Positions 36,158 to 48,880 of a stretch of 64,000 nucleotides of DNA are shown piece by piece. Numbering within the stretch: the stretch's first letter is position 1; the number at the start of each line of letters is the position of its first letter. The notes below the pieces were generated by a model, which was not told the origin of the DNA, ran no database searches, and saw only the letters and a program-made list of their open reading frames with translations. Source of the stretch: Malaya genurostris (lineage: Eukaryota; Arthropoda; Insecta; Diptera; Culicidae); contig NC_080572.1 in the NCBI RefSeq assembly GCF_030247185.1, positions 6,775,007-6,839,006 of the forward strand, written 5' to 3'. The translations under genes and the position numbers were made by a program.

Positions 36158-38552
36158 TATACAACTACAAGGGAAGATGCCAATTTGTGATCTAAGTTAT
36201 GTTATTCTACACAGTGAAAGATTATAAAATTTACAAGTGGCGTGAATGCACACATGACTCTACATAGAAACATAATTCGTGAAATGACTGAATTTTACAA
36301 GAATGGTTTATATCTGAGTCCAATATACCCAATCTTTCACACTGGCATGTAAAGTTACATGTTCCAACACGTTAAAATTAATCAAAATGCAAAAATTTTG
36401 TATTGCATCAACTGTAAAAATATGTAATTTTTGATGCTCGAGTATGTTGTTCTCAGAAGACGAAGATTTATGTAGTTGATCTTGTCATCTGAAAGCTACT
36501 AGAAACTGCAATCTCAACATACTATCTGTTCGATAATGAACTCTCCGGCCCTAAAAGCTTGAACATGCCATATTAACACACTATTAACATATGATTAATT
36601 TTCAGTGCAGACCATTCTAACGTCACAATAAATTACAACATAACTTCTGTTTTGATAAGTATTATTTCGCTCCATTTTGTTATTTTCTCCTTCGAACATA
36701 TTTTCCTGAGATCGCTCTAATGCAGTCGAGACACATAACCTCCATCATAGATAAATGCGTATGCATGCCCAGAGAAGTGAAACCCAACGCGCATTTTGTG
36801 ACACACGCCGGCTGTACAAGTGATCCATTGGCATCGCTAGTGATAAAGCAATTTCTCTCAAGCCTCTTGTTGAATATTCCCAGTCTGCCATTATTATGTG
36901 GCATTAACCCGGGGAAGTATTGCTAGTTGCATACACTTGTCCACACCGGTTTTCATTTCTGTAGCTGTTCGCGTGCGCGGGACATGAGGTACGATTAATC
37001 GTTTAACAACGGCTTATCATGAGAAACACAGCGTCGCGAAACACAAGGCTATGTATTGTGTTTGAATGATATGCTAACTAAATCCTAATTCGCTTTCATG
37101 CTGTTTGACGATGATGAATGGCTTTGTCTGGGTCCCATGAAACCGGGTTAACGCTTTCGAGCAAACGATGGCACCTTTTTTGGACTTCACATGGAAGCTG
37201 CTCTGGACTGTCGAATTTCGTCGAACCTACAAGGTAACAAGATTTTGCCGTAACACGTATGTCAATTTGATATGTTTTTTCAACCTCGAAATTATATCGT
37301 GTAGGGCCACTGCATCTACAAAAATTTTCCCACTATCACCTGTACGAATCATTGTTTGTGTTACATTGAAAGTATTATTGTTTCAGTTCAGACCGCGTGC
37401 AATGAAGCCTATGATTTGAATTTTTGAAATAGCTCTACTGAACGTCTGTCCGCAAAAAACATCTTTCAAACTAATGAAACAAAATTTTCCTTCAGAAACA
37501 AAAACAATCCCGTCCCAATTCTATGGTTCTCTTCCGCCAGCTGAACTTTGCATTATTAACCCAGTTTTGGTTCGATCTTTCCGGACAATTAACCTACTCA
37601 AAATCACTGTAATCAACAAACGGCGGTCAATCAGTTTAGCCAGAAATGCTATTTTAAAATTACACTACAGTCTGAAAATTTCACATTTCGTCAAGTTCGG
37701 CTTATCTCCGTGAACTGAAGTTTTTGTGTTACTTGATAGTAATAAACCCAGTCGAATTGCTGTTGGAGTGTTTTGAAGTGGATTGGATTGGAACTGATAA
37801 CCAGCAAACATCTCATACACTAAAATATCAGTTCTCGGATATAGCATGTTGTCGCAATATATGCTTCAATGAGAACGAAGGCAATATTGAATAATATGAA
37901 ATCGACATAAATGCTATTATCGTTAGTACGACATTTATGTAAAGATAGATCGGAGGACTTGAGAATTGAATATATATTCAAAGTTCTTCTGTTGGAATCG
38001 CCAAAGCTACGATGCGATTCACTAACTAATTAGATAGTAATTTACTTCATGGCCCAGTTGAAAACATCGTGATCGTTTCGTTCGGAAGTAGAAATAAATT
38101 AGTTACGTAAACATTGCATCCAGTGGACTGGAATCTATTGCATTTCATCGTGACTTTTTCAAGCCCGTGTGGATCTACTCAGTTGTGAGTTTACTTAAAA
38201 AATTAGCAAATTGGTGAATATGTATTGAGTATGTATAAAATGTAACCAACGACACTAACATCGCTTGCGTGCATTTCGTGCCATACGGAAGTAAACAATC
38301 TCTTACATAATGTCGTTTTTGGTTTGGAGTACCTTACTCAATAGCTATGTAATATTATGTAATAATATGTAATATTTTGAACATTTTTCAGCTTTGTTAT
38401 ATGAAGTGCCATCTTAAGCTACAAATATTAACGAACGTTTTCATATTAATTATTAGGATGCATTGACAAAATCTCTTTCACTTATTTCTTAGCATTTTAT
38501 ATAATTTTTGAACATTTTTCTATATTTTTAATAAGAACATGGATTTTAAATG
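36158..38552. other. 2.4 kb with no recognisable feature
   Basis: ORFs are at most 83 codons and none has a motif I know. A weak inverted pair GTGAAAGATT (36216) / AATCTTTCACAC (36333) is present but too short to call an element. Confidence 0.4.
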
Positions 38553-38640
38553 AGGGAACGGGTATAGCGTTATGGGTAAGTCGATGCCTTTCACGCCCAA
38601 AGAAGCGATGACCTAAAATGTTGAAACCTCTATTTAAAAG
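38553..38640 (+). mobile_element. Feilai-like SINE, internally deleted
   Basis: The head GGGTATAGCGTTATGGGTAA and GTCGATGCCTTTCACGC are followed directly by GAAGCGATGACCT and AAACCTCTATTTAAAAG. The B box region is missing. Confidence 0.75.
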
Positions 38641-39219
38641 AAATTGATGACAAGATTATAGTTTAGTGTAAGGAAAAAGTTCCTGGTTATTCTTATGCAG
38701 CTATATAATAAAATGTGATTCTATTGTATATGGTGATATATTCCGTTTTGTTCTGTAATCACTAAAAATATTTTTAATTCCTGTAAGTGACTGCATGTCA
38801 CTCAACTTTTATTGTATACAGAACATAAATTTTCGACATTCAACTGGTAGATACGTGTTGTACGTGTAGCGATTCTGTTGTATTATTCTTGTAGCTAATC
38901 TGAAGAATACGATTAGTTGAATAATTTGGATCAAATTATTTGGAAACTGAAAATCGGACATTTTTGCATTTTTGCCTTTGAGTCAAGTACAACTGAATGT
39001 TCGTTCGATATCTAAAAGATCATCTCCAACTAATAGACCAGATGATTCATTGCTGTTGAAGTTGACATTTTATTCTCAAAACAAAATCCATACTGTTCCA
39101 ATAAAAAATTATTTATCATTGATGTTAAATATTATATTTTTCTAAAAGTATGATTATAAAAGAAAATAAACCGATTTGACAATAACTGTTATTGAAGCAT
39201 TGCATGTGATGTGGACGGA

Positions 39220-39300
39220 TATTGAGAGATGGGTAGTTCGATGCCTTTCACGCAGTCTATTTGGGTTCAATTTTGAACCCAGCTCATAGGGTCAGAAATT
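39220..39300 (+). mobile_element. Feilai-like SINE fragment
   Basis: GATGGGTAGTTCGATGCCTT, TCACGCAG, GGGTTCAATTTTGAACCC (B box region altered to a small palindrome), CATAGGGTCAGAAATTT. The 3' tail is missing. Confidence 0.7.
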
Positions 39301-39539
39301 TAGCACTTTACATCCGCCAAATAAGCACAAACGTCATTTGCTTTATTGAAAGACGTTTACTTCTCTACAGAAACAATAATTATCCAAATGAATCATTGCT
39401 ATTCGAAGAATATAGTGTTGGTGGCATTTCTACTACAACATAATAAAGTAGAAATATCCTTCGGAAAAAAATATAATGTTTATTCCGAATCAGTTCCAAA
39501 ACAGAACTTCTTTCAACACGAACGCAATCGATAACCTAA

Positions 39540-40650
39540 GAATCGAGATATAAACCATTCATGGCATTCTTTTGATTGCTATGGCATTTTTACCATTTCA
39601 ATGTGCTAATCTATGAATGGACACAAGATATTGTTCAAAATTGTTCGTAATAGGGGATCGAAAAGCTTCGAATTTCACATGTTGTTAGTATTAAGTTTTA
39701 TTTCGAAATATACAAGATGTTTTTCTTCTGTGAGAAAACATTCTACAATCGTTCTGGTTCTGATACAACATTTTGCAGTGAACTGATTACTCATGCAAAC
39801 TTTGATTCAGATCATCACTCGGAAACAGTTTTCAAATAAAGTAATGATTAATCCAATCAGTTCTATATTAACTGAAACTGATTATTGAGATTTCAACTTT
39901 AAGGTCATTCGCCTCTTCGGGTAAGAAAAACTTTCTGACTCTATGTTCGGGGTTGGGAATCGAACATAGGTGGGCTGCGTGGAAAGCATCTACTTACCCA
40001 TCACGCTATTGTTTTGAAAAATTCGGCTAACATCGATACAATAGATCAATCAGATCATCAGTAAAGATTCAATCAGTTTCAAGACTAAAAACTAAATTCA
40101 GTTCTCCTATCATCGATTACAATCTACACAACTACTAATTTGCTAAAAGAATGCTCGACGATTAGAATAACAACGTTTTCGCAACCTTGCTACGGAATCC
40201 ATAAGAAAATATAATATAGATTCACTCTTTAGTTAGAAGCAAACTTCGTGAAAAAAGTTGAACAAATCAAATCTTATTCCAAACCTTTCTTGAATCGTCT
40301 GCTGCCTACAAGTGACAAAAACATCAAGACTCAGTAGTTTGAGAATCCACAGTCCACAGTTTTAATTTGATCTTTGCGAGTCCAGTAATAATAAGATCGT
40401 GTTACTAAAGAATTCTTGTCTCAAGGTGACATCCCTGTAACAAGCTATGATAAAATTGCGGCAATTATTTCTCTAATAAATGGAAAACACTCGAATAATA
40501 CATAAGTATTGGTTAGACGAAATAAGTGCTTATAAGAATCAGACATCACATTTATGTAATTCACTCCTATTTTTAAGCCGCAAAACTAAGCAATGCTATT
40601 AATTCATTGCTAATTTCTGTCTTTCAACCTTCATAAGGTTAATTGGATTC
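39540..40650 (+). mobile_element. Ancient, heavily decayed Jockey LINE copy
   Basis: Blocks align in order with ORF2 of the intact LINE: 39540-39610 with 20085-20150 (GAATCGA..TTGAAACCATTCATGG), 39640-39660 (TTCGTAATAGGGGA), 39720-39880 (TTTCTTC-GTGAAAA...CTACAAT), 40030-40300 (CTCCTATCATCGAT, GTTGAACAAAT), and weaker similarity to about 40620. Numerous deletions and stops leave no coding capacity. A SINE sits inside at 39888-40012. It is far older than copies 1 and 2. Confidence 0.75.
39888..40012 (-). mobile_element. Feilai-like SINE inserted in the old LINE
   Basis: TTTAAGGTCATTCGCCTCTT, CTATGTTCGGGGTTGGGAAT then CGAACATAGG (B box GGAATCGAAC), and the A-box end CTTACCCATCACGCTA. The flanking LINE blocks resume on each side. 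Confidence 0.8.
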
Positions 40651-42090
40651 TTGAAATATGAATAAAATTAAAATAGCTTCATGGATAGATACTGAAGGAA
40701 GTGTTAGCGTTCTCTCCTCCAAGACTCTAACATTACTAAAGAGCAGAAGATGTGAACATTATTGCCTTAACTCAACAATAAAAAATGAAATTTGTTCCCA
40801 AATCCCCTGGAACACAATCTGTAAAAGGCCCGATTGATATGTAGGCTGCATATAATCATCTATGTTAGAAATTTCCTTTCAAATTCAATTCATAATTATG
40901 CGCAATAATACAGTGCCTTGTACAACTCCTACATATATTAATTCACCACAGGAACTCCCACATGAACAATCACCGCTGGTAGTCTAATAAAAATATTCCA
41001 CATAATAACCTTCCTAAGTGTTGAATTATTCCATGCTTTGATCGTTACTTTCAAACTGGCCTAAGCAACAGAAGTAATAATACCTTCTTGCGTTCTTTTT
41101 ACTACACAAACCGACATCTCATTATTATAATTTGTTTCTGATATAACTTCAATATAACTTCGTTTATATTACCTCAACTACACATTTCATGCGTATTGCA
41201 AATAGTCGCACCTGTGCAATTCTATGCAATCTTATCGTCTCACTAATCGTAGAGAGTATTTCCGTAGGAAGAACCGTTTCCCTGCGCAGATGGCAACTGT
41301 AAAGTCTGTACGATCTACTAAAGTGACAAGTTGTTGATGCAAACAGACTTGGACTTAGGTTGATTGAATGGGGGACTTCGCTCCATCCAGCTGTTAAATT
41401 AACATACAATGGTGAATCTCTCTTCCAAAAACAGATCGCTTGGGGTCGTCTGTCATAAAATATAGGTCTCAGCTGCTGTGTATCTTTGGTTGTTGAGAAA
41501 AAACTTCTCAAATCTCAACCTAAATGGGTCACGCCTATTCGGGAAAAGGAAACAGAAGTGAGTTTGAATTCCACTGCTGCACACGCAACACAATGGTGTG
41601 GTTTCCCTCGGTAACGAAACGCATCTGCATCAAAAACAGATGGAAAAGCGCATCAAAATCTGATTCAGAAGAAGCCAACATACTACCGCCGGTGAAGTCT
41701 TCAGCTATGCCAGGCAACGATTGCCTTTGGAAATGAATATTCAGTAAGAAATAGCAGTTACTCGTGTTAAACTAAACTCTGCTCAAATATGGACTAGTTT
41801 TACTGCACCTTTTATTGCATTGAGGTGTGGTAGCAAGAGTAGAATGGCGTTATAGGATACACTCATGTCATAATTTTAAAATGCTACACTAGAAGAGCTT
41901 TTGTATTCATACTAAAGTGTTGTGATACCGGGAAAGTTATACTACTACTTTTGTTGAAATTTTTTGAGAGATGGGTTTTTCGCCAGCATATCTATTTTGC
42001 GTTATAGGCCAACGTTTCGAAGAAATATCGTTCTTTGAAGGCAGTGTGTTCTAATAAATTGTTTTTAATGAAATCAAACTGTTTAATTTC
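40651..42090. other. No recognisable feature
   Basis: A 115-codon minus ORF (41164-41511) and a 70-codon plus ORF (41524-41736) have no motif I recognise and no flanking splice evidence. Near 41995 the segment GCCAACGTTTCGAAGAAA resembles motifs in the ends of some retroelements (see findings). Confidence 0.4.
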
Positions 42091-42174
42091 TGATCCTATG
42101 TGCGGGGTTGGAGGTCAAACCCAGGTGGACTGCGTGAAAGGCATCGACTAACCCATCACGCTATACCCGTCCGC
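42091..42174 (-). mobile_element. Feilai-like SINE, head only
   Basis: TGATCCTATGTGCGGGGTTG, GAGGTCAAACCCAGG (B box altered), CGTGAAAGGCATCGAC, CCATCACGCTATACCCG. The A-tail half is absent. Confidence 0.75.
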
Positions 42175-42987
42175 AGCGATTTTTTCTGATACTTTGAATT
42201 TCTTCAGGATGAAATTCGAACTATCGACTAGTTTTTGCTACCAGTGCCTAATATAATGATAAACCAAAAATCGGTAATTCAGAAACAAAGCATCACCCAA
42301 ATGTTTAATGTGACCGGAAACGTTACTATGTTTGGTTTATCAGAAAACCAAGTGCTGTTACGATTTAACCATAATTCTAGTATATTACTAGCTAGATTAC
42401 CTGACGTCACTCTGAAATGTTTTGTGAAGGCAAGACTGCAAAAAGATTCTAGAAATTGTCCTTCCCATTGAAATACTCTGAATGCAGTACAATACAACTT
42501 AGACGGCAACCCGATTGAACAATACTGCGTGCGTACGAACGTACATACAATATCAGATCTCAGCAATAATCATAATTTTCACGGTATTCTCGTCAAATCG
42601 GGACAGTTTTATGTATGATTCTTTTTGTTAGGAACATTTAGAACATCGTATCTCTATAAATACCTTCTTAGTGACTTTTAAGATCCAAAAAGTTCATGCA
42701 CAATACCTTAGGCTCTCGGGGCATTGGTACTTGCTACTCCCTCCTCGTTATAAAACTTCTTATGACATCATTATTTCCACGAAATCGTTCAAGATTTTCG
42801 AATTCTGATAATAATTATTTGATAACGAAAGGCTGTTTATCATAGTAACTACATTCGTACTATAGAGTTACGATTCAGTTGATACAAATTATGTCGTAAA
42901 TTTATATTCATCCAGGGCCGGTGAAACATGTAAAACTCAGGTAGGTAATTTTTCATACCGGGGGAAACGACCCACTATTTTAAAGTA

Positions 42988-43933
42988 CACTAAAACCGCA
43001 ATTTACGCGAACTTAATTTACGCGAATTTAATTTACGCGATTTTTTTCACGCGTTTTATTTGAAACAACGCGACTGTTTATTTAATTTACGCGATGATCG
43101 CGAAAAAAAGGTTTTTGTATAATGATGAAAATTTCAAATTATTGTGAAATGTACATTAATGAATTGTTTAATTTCAAATAATCTAAATAAGAGTGTGGGC
43201 ATCCAAGAATTATCTGGAAAACAAATACTTTATATAATCGCTCTTATATAACTATTAAATGCGGTATGTATTCGTAGTACTATTTACAGAAAATTTACAT
43301 ACTGTAATAAGATCTGCAGAAGAACTTGCTCATTTAAAACCTCATCGGAAAAGGCCTCAAGGTCTACCAACGTAACCGATGATCTATCCGAAAACTTCCT
43401 GGGGTTTAGGCCTTGAGATCTACCTGTGTAACAAAGTGTATTATCAAACTTATAGTTCTCGGTCTGCTGAATGCTCGTATAGATCTTAAGGCCTGTTTTC
43501 AATGAAGTTCTTGGACGGCTGAGAATGTTCCGAGAAAAAATAAAAATACACAAATAAGCAGTATGTAGCTTTAGGACTATGAGCATAATTGAAAAACTAT
43601 ACATAGACTGCTGAATGCTCGTATAGATCTTAAGATCTGTTTTTACTGAAGTTCTTGGACGGCTGGGAACCTACCTGAAACAGCTATAAATAGACAAGTA
43701 AGTAATGTGTAGCTCTAAAAGTTTGAACTACAAACAAAAAAGGCATTCGTCGTTGTAGTTCAGGCGCTAAAGCATCGAACGTAGTAGGATTGTTCATTTT
43801 ATTTATACTAAAATCAAAAAATTGAAAAACCTTTTTTTACGCGAAAAATTTGAAATAATGTGATGCTTCATTTAATTTACCCGAAATTTAATTTACACGC
43901 CCCCGGCTCTGCGCGTAAATTAAGGTTCCAGTG
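42988..43933. mobile_element. TA-flanked pogo/Tigger-like non-autonomous element
   Basis: The ends CACTAAAACCGCAATTTACG and the complement of GCGTAAATTAAGGTTCCAGTG are inverted and flanked by TA (42986-42987 and 43934-43935). AATTTACGCGA-like motifs are repeated inside both ends (43000-43100 and 43840-43920). No transposase is present. CA(G/C)T...AACC ends with TA duplication are typical of pogo/Tigger-type families. The assignment is by ends only. Confidence 0.6.
43462..43740. repeat. Tandem duplication of ~144 bp inside the pogo-like element
   Basis: GACTGCTGAATGCTCGTATA begins unit two at 43606, and GTCTGCTGAATGCTCGTATA begins unit one at 43462. Both continue with GATCTTAAG, TGAAGTTCTTGGACGGCTG and a TGTAGCT segment. 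The units differ by small indels and substitutions. Confidence 0.8.
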
Positions 43934-44285
43934 TATTCCTTTATTCTAACGGAAATTATATTTATCCCATAAAAGTGCAAGATCGTTTTTTTTTTAATAT
44001 TTTGTTTCTATAAAACATTGCATGTAACGTTGGACTACCCAGCTAGTTTCAAAATCAATGCCAACATTTGTTTTCAATACAAAGGCAGCAGTGTTTTGTG
44101 ATCCGTTTTAACTTATTCGTGTCTGCGAAATTTCGAAATTATTTCTTTGAGAATTTTGGTTCCAGGTCATCCAGCATTTTCTTGAATACAAAGAAACAAC
44201 CTATCTTCGGTCAAAATGTGGCGCGAGTCGAACGGCGCATAAATCAAATCCATGGACAGTCCAGCCGCTGATGTACATAACGCAT

Positions 44286-45494
44286 TGATCAATAAGTCCC
44301 GGGACTGACCCAGGGATGACGTTTGTGATGTCGAACTAATCTCATTTTTCGAAAGTACCAACTTTCAGAGAACATGTGTCAAATTTTCACATCAATAGCA
44401 TCACAAACACTGAATGTAAGTGACGTTACATATGAGCGATGTTACAAATTCATTTATAAAAATTGAAATAACGAAATCCGTGTATTCACAAAACATTGCT
44501 TTTTAAAGGGAAAAATCAGCGCAAGCCAAGCACTAGCTTGAGAAGTATTTCCCTCACTCGGATACATTAAAAATACAGGTTTGTGGAGTTCTGATTTTGA
44601 GCGTGGCCAAATGAAACAGCCAACCGGAAAAAATAAGCAAATTTTAGTAATCGTAATGTACGAACGCAAAATCAAAGTTCGTTAGATTATATGTTCTGAG
44701 ATGGTTAGCACATGAACTGGAAGTTCTTCTACGATCTTGTATGAAAATCTAGGCATCTTTTCCAAATGGGTTTCGCATTCGCTCACAATGCCTTTAATGT
44801 GAAAGTAGTATCTGTATTAGTCAAGAAGTATTGTACCTCGTCGACCATCTTTTAAGAGCAAGAAGTACTGTGTCAAGTTTATAGCAATCCATTCGATAGT
44901 TCCGGAGTTATGCCGTCACAAGCATACAAACTTACATCCTTCTTTATATACGGAGTAAGACAATTAAACAATGATACTGATTTTATTGACGAGCTTGTGG
45001 TAAACCTGTGATCTCGAAATTTTTTCTCCTCTTTCCCGGTATTCTTCTCCTTTCCATTGATATATTATATCGGGCCATATTGGGCAAAACAGCTTCGGAA
45101 ACGTACGCTAAAATTGTTAGTGCTCTGATGATAGATAACGCTCCGTGCCACACCATCATCAGCGTGTCCCAGTATTTGGTATCTAAAAGGATCGCCGTGC
45201 TGTAACAGTCGCCTCATTCGCCCGATATGTCACACTGTGACATTTTTTGTTCCCTAGAACAAAATCGGTAGTCAAAAGAACCCATTTTGAGTCGATTACA
45301 GACATCCAAGACGCCGTGACGAGGGTATTCGCTGATATTCCAGTCGAAGCGTTCCAGAAATGTTACGAAGCATGGGAAACGCGATGGAATCGTTGTATAG
45401 TTGCCTAAAGGAACTACTTCGAAGGGTATGGTAGAGTTGTAAAAAAATTTAGAATATACGGCTTTTATGGAATCAGTCTCATTACTTAATTGTC
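44286..45494 (+). mobile_element. Decayed mariner with DD34D-type spacing
   Basis: The left end ATCAATAAGTCCCGGGACTG is of mariner type. A degenerate inverted match CAGTCTCATTACTTAATTGT lies at 45474-45493. Length about 1.2 kb fits a mariner. The transposase C-terminal half is readable (next entry); the N-terminal half is not. Confidence 0.55.
45125..45425 (+). pseudogene. Mariner transposase C-terminal remnant
   Basis: Reading plus: MIDNAPCHTIISVSQYLVSK (second catalytic Asp), then a stop, QSPHSPDMSHCDIF (third Asp, 34 residues on), then with frameshifts AVTRVFADIPVEAFQKCYEA and WETRWNRCIVA, stop, GNYFEG. The order and spacing are those of mariner DD34D transposases. This lineage differs from the irritans-type copies. 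Confidence 0.7.
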
Positions 45495-46984
45495 ACACCT
45501 CGTATATAAATGCATAGATTGATTGATGCTCTATGAATAGTACAAATTAAAACTAATTGGTTCGAAAAAAAATATTTGCTCGAAAGAGAAAACAGTCAAT
45601 CTTCGTATACGTTTATAGTAAGTCAGTCAACACTTACCTTATGTGATTATACGTAGAAAACAAGATAAATCGAGCTCGCACAAAAAACGCATAGTTCTTG
45701 CGAAAACAGCACAACTCGTCATTGGAGGTCTCCTTTCTTTCTCACTCTCTGACATGCCATCAAAGTTGTTAGGCACTTCTGTACCATTCAACCAAGCCTG
45801 AAAAGCCCTCTTAAGTAGTTTGTGCTATTTTCACTCTCTTTTTGCGCTGAACCGGCGCAACTCGGCGTACCGTCGGCTGCACTTTCTAGTCTTTGTCCCC
45901 TGAAGGGCGCAAGGTAGGAAGGTTGTAGACCTAATGAATTAGTATTCACCGTCAGCCCAGGTAAGTCAGAAAATTGTGGTAAGTCAGTGGGATTATGTGA
46001 AGACAAGCGCACTGGCCCGGTATTTAGAGTGCGTACCCATCTTCAATGTGGTTTTTATGTTGCATTTTGTCTTCTTAAGCCCGCGGGATTGTAGCGACCA
46101 ATTTGTTTACATTTTGCACCTCAAATCACACTTCTTCTCTCAATTACCTAGTGGAAAAGAGGCTTTACCCACTGATGTTTTGTGTACCCCTTCGATCGAT
46201 CATTTTCACAGTTTCATGGAACGTGTCACTACAAGATCTTCTCTGCATTCGCAACCGCAATGCAGGATAATATACCAGGCAACATGGAAAGGGTTCCTAG
46301 TAGCCGTCACATTCGTGATGCCTTCACCTGAGCTAAGAAAAAGTAGAAATTGATTGACAATTGCCATTTCTGAGCCGACTGGTTCACCGACACACGTGTG
46401 TGGCATTCCTTATTTATTAATTTATGAGCCGATGTATGGAAAATAGGTCAGCAAGTCGACAGCTGTGACGATGAAGATGACAGCAGATCGTCAGTTAGCC
46501 GGTCGGTCCCTTCACAGCCGCTGGCGATAACGATAGATCGGTAGACAGACGGTCATTATGAAGAATAGCTAAGCCACTTTGCAGTATAATCATGTATGGT
46601 GGAATAATAATGTTACGATAGGAGAGATGTAACGGAGCTTGAATGTGAATTCCACATAACTAATGAAGAAACATGCATTCTAGTATTACACTTGATTTAC
46701 ACAATTAGTATCGTTTATATATTATATGTGATCGGAGATGCAATATTTGATAACCTAACCCATTTTTCTCCGCTACTATAGACGGATGCAATATGAATGG
46801 TGTTTCAAAGTCATTTCTGTTCGAAAGTTCAAAACCGAACAATCCACGACACCAGTGTTTTTCAATATAAAACCCAAATAGATGGTTTAGACTTTCCCCT
46901 ATTGATGCATCGTAATTTTTCAGAGGTTTTTGAAGCCAACCATCAAGTATTTTATTATCAAACCTGAAGACAGGATAATAACGT
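45495..46984. other. No recognisable feature
   Basis: A 125-codon ORF (45976-46353) and a 105-codon minus ORF (46705-47022) have no known motif. 46430-46560 is rich in GATCGGTAGAC / GACGATGAAGATGAC-like simple sequence. Confidence 0.4.
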
Positions 46985-47149
46985 TTCCGTTTCAATTGCC
47001 TTGTGATTCCGGAAGTTTGCATATTTAAGTTTGCAATGTCCAGTCAGAGCTCTGACCAGAATACTGCAATGATGCTTAGAAAAATGTAGTAGACACATTG
47101 ACATTTTCAGATTCAAATCTGGTAAAAATGCTTTTGTCTGAGTGCAAGT

Positions 47150-47614
47150 TTACAAGCTGCGCCAGTTGCTGGCATGTTTGAATGCAGCCCAAGAACGAAT
47201 CTTCTGATTTAACCAACTAGTTGAAAGTGGTAAAGCTTGTTTAGGACCAACGAAATCATTCGTTGCACCAGCTCTAGCCAACTCATCAGCCCATTCATAT
47301 CCAGTAATACCAGAATGGCCGGGTACCCATAAGAAGTAAACAGCATTTGAAATCCTGAGGTCTTCAATTTGAGTTCATCATGCGATCACTAGATTCGACC
47401 GTAAATCATTCGAACTGAGTGCTATTAAAGATGCCTGACTGTCGGAACAAAAATGAATTCGTTTACCACAGATCCTCTGCTGAAGTGTCGATTGTATTCC
47501 ACACAAAATCGCGTAGATTTCTGCTTGGAACACAGTACAGTATCTACCAAGTGAATGAAACTGCTCGAGCCTCATTTCACAATAGTAGACACCAGCACCA
47601 GCACGACCATTCAA
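47150..47614 (-). pseudogene. LOA-type RNase H remnant
   Basis: GAGVYYCE, VFQAEIYAIL (catalytic Glu), HFCSDSQASLIAL (catalytic Asp), then a TGA and in a nearby frame VYFLWVPGHSGITGYEWADE (47360-47270; His and final Asp). The first Asp of the TDGS motif (about 47625) lies in the damaged segment just upstream. Confidence 0.8.
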
Positions 47615-48419
47615 CAGAGAACCGTCCGTATAACAAACTATGTGTTCATCAAGTTGTCGTTACAAACAACCAGACAACCAATCCTCACGAAGAGGATAGC
47701 TCACATTGAATGTTTTGAAAGGAAAACTGCATGTAATAGTTAGGTCACTAGGAGCGAGTAAATACTCATCCCACGTAACCATTTGAGACCGAAAGCGAAT
47801 GTGGCTAGTAGCATAATCTAAATGGTTACTGTTCCAAAGCCTGTAACCTTAAGACGGTATGCACAAGATTATGTTTCTTGTTTTAGGAACACATGTAGTG
47901 GTTTAATGCACAGTATCGCCTCTAGAGCAGCAGTAGGAGTTGTATTGAATGCTCCTGTCATCGCCACTAGGACCATCCTTTGGAGATGATTTAGCTTTGA
48001 CTGAACTGTCGCAACTTTTCCTTTCTGCCACTATACAAGAAATCCATATGCTAAAATTGGTCTAACGATAGTTGTGTAGATCCAATGAATGTATCTTGGT
48101 TAGAGTCCCCATGATATTCCAAAAGCTTGTCTGCATTGGCCGAAAGCCATGCAAGCTATTTTAATCCTGAAGTCCATGTGAGCAGACCAATTCAGTTTTG
48201 AATCAAGAATAAACCCGACGTATTTAACTAGATCAACCACAGTAACCTCTGAACCGAAGAACTGTTACGGGCGAGCTCCTGTGATTATCCTACGATGAGT
48301 GAAAAGCACCATTTATGTTTTGCCCGGATTTACAGATAATCCAACCTGACAACACCATTGCTCAACAGATCGCAGGGCTTGCTGCATTAAATCAAAGAGA
48401 GTGTTAATGCTTATGCCGG

Positions 48420-48880
48420 TCATCAATACATGATAATCGTCGGAAATAAGTCGGAAATCTAAGGTTATTAAGTTTCCTTAACAAACCATCAGCGACTAGG
48501 TTCAATAAAAGTGGGGATAGTACACCACCTTGAGAACACCCACAGACATTCAGCTTTCAAATCTCTGCTTGCCGAAGCGATGAACAAATAAGTCGATTGC
48601 TAAGCATTGCGTGTATCCAATTTGTGAAACTTGAAGATTTGCCATGACCACGGGCTGCTTCCAGAATTGAATTGAAAGACACGTTATCAAAGACACCTTC
48701 AATATCTAGGAAAACTCCCACGCAAGATTGCTTTTGTGATAAAGCTTTTTCAATATTGTACACAACTTCATGTAACAGAGTTGTAGTGGATTTGTCACAC
48801 TGGTTAGCATGTTGCATTTCATGTAACGGATGCACGACCAACCTAACATTCCTGATAAAGTAATCGACTATGAGTCCCAC
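48420..48880 (-). pseudogene. LOA-type reverse transcriptase remnant
   Basis: LLHEVVYNIEKALSQK, GVFLDIEGVFDNVSF (catalytic Asp region; Ala changed to Gly/Val), then in another frame CSQGGVLSPLLLNLVADGLL, and a damaged catalytic box (the FADD-type site reads RLSCIDD after a frameshift). The enzyme is inactive. Confidence 0.75.

Noticed and set aside
35437..36183. Three overlapping minus-strand ORFs of 227-248 codons with LFVYLFIC repeats
   Set aside because: Direct product of the (AAACAAAT)n array, which has no stop on the minus strand in any frame. No gene signature outside the array.
41164..41511. 115-codon minus-strand ORF
   Set aside because: No motif, no neighbour support, overlaps nothing conserved; left as unassigned.
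45976..46353. 125-codon ORF with a hydrophobic stretch
   Set aside because: The apparent membrane segment comes from local T-rich sequence; no family recognised.
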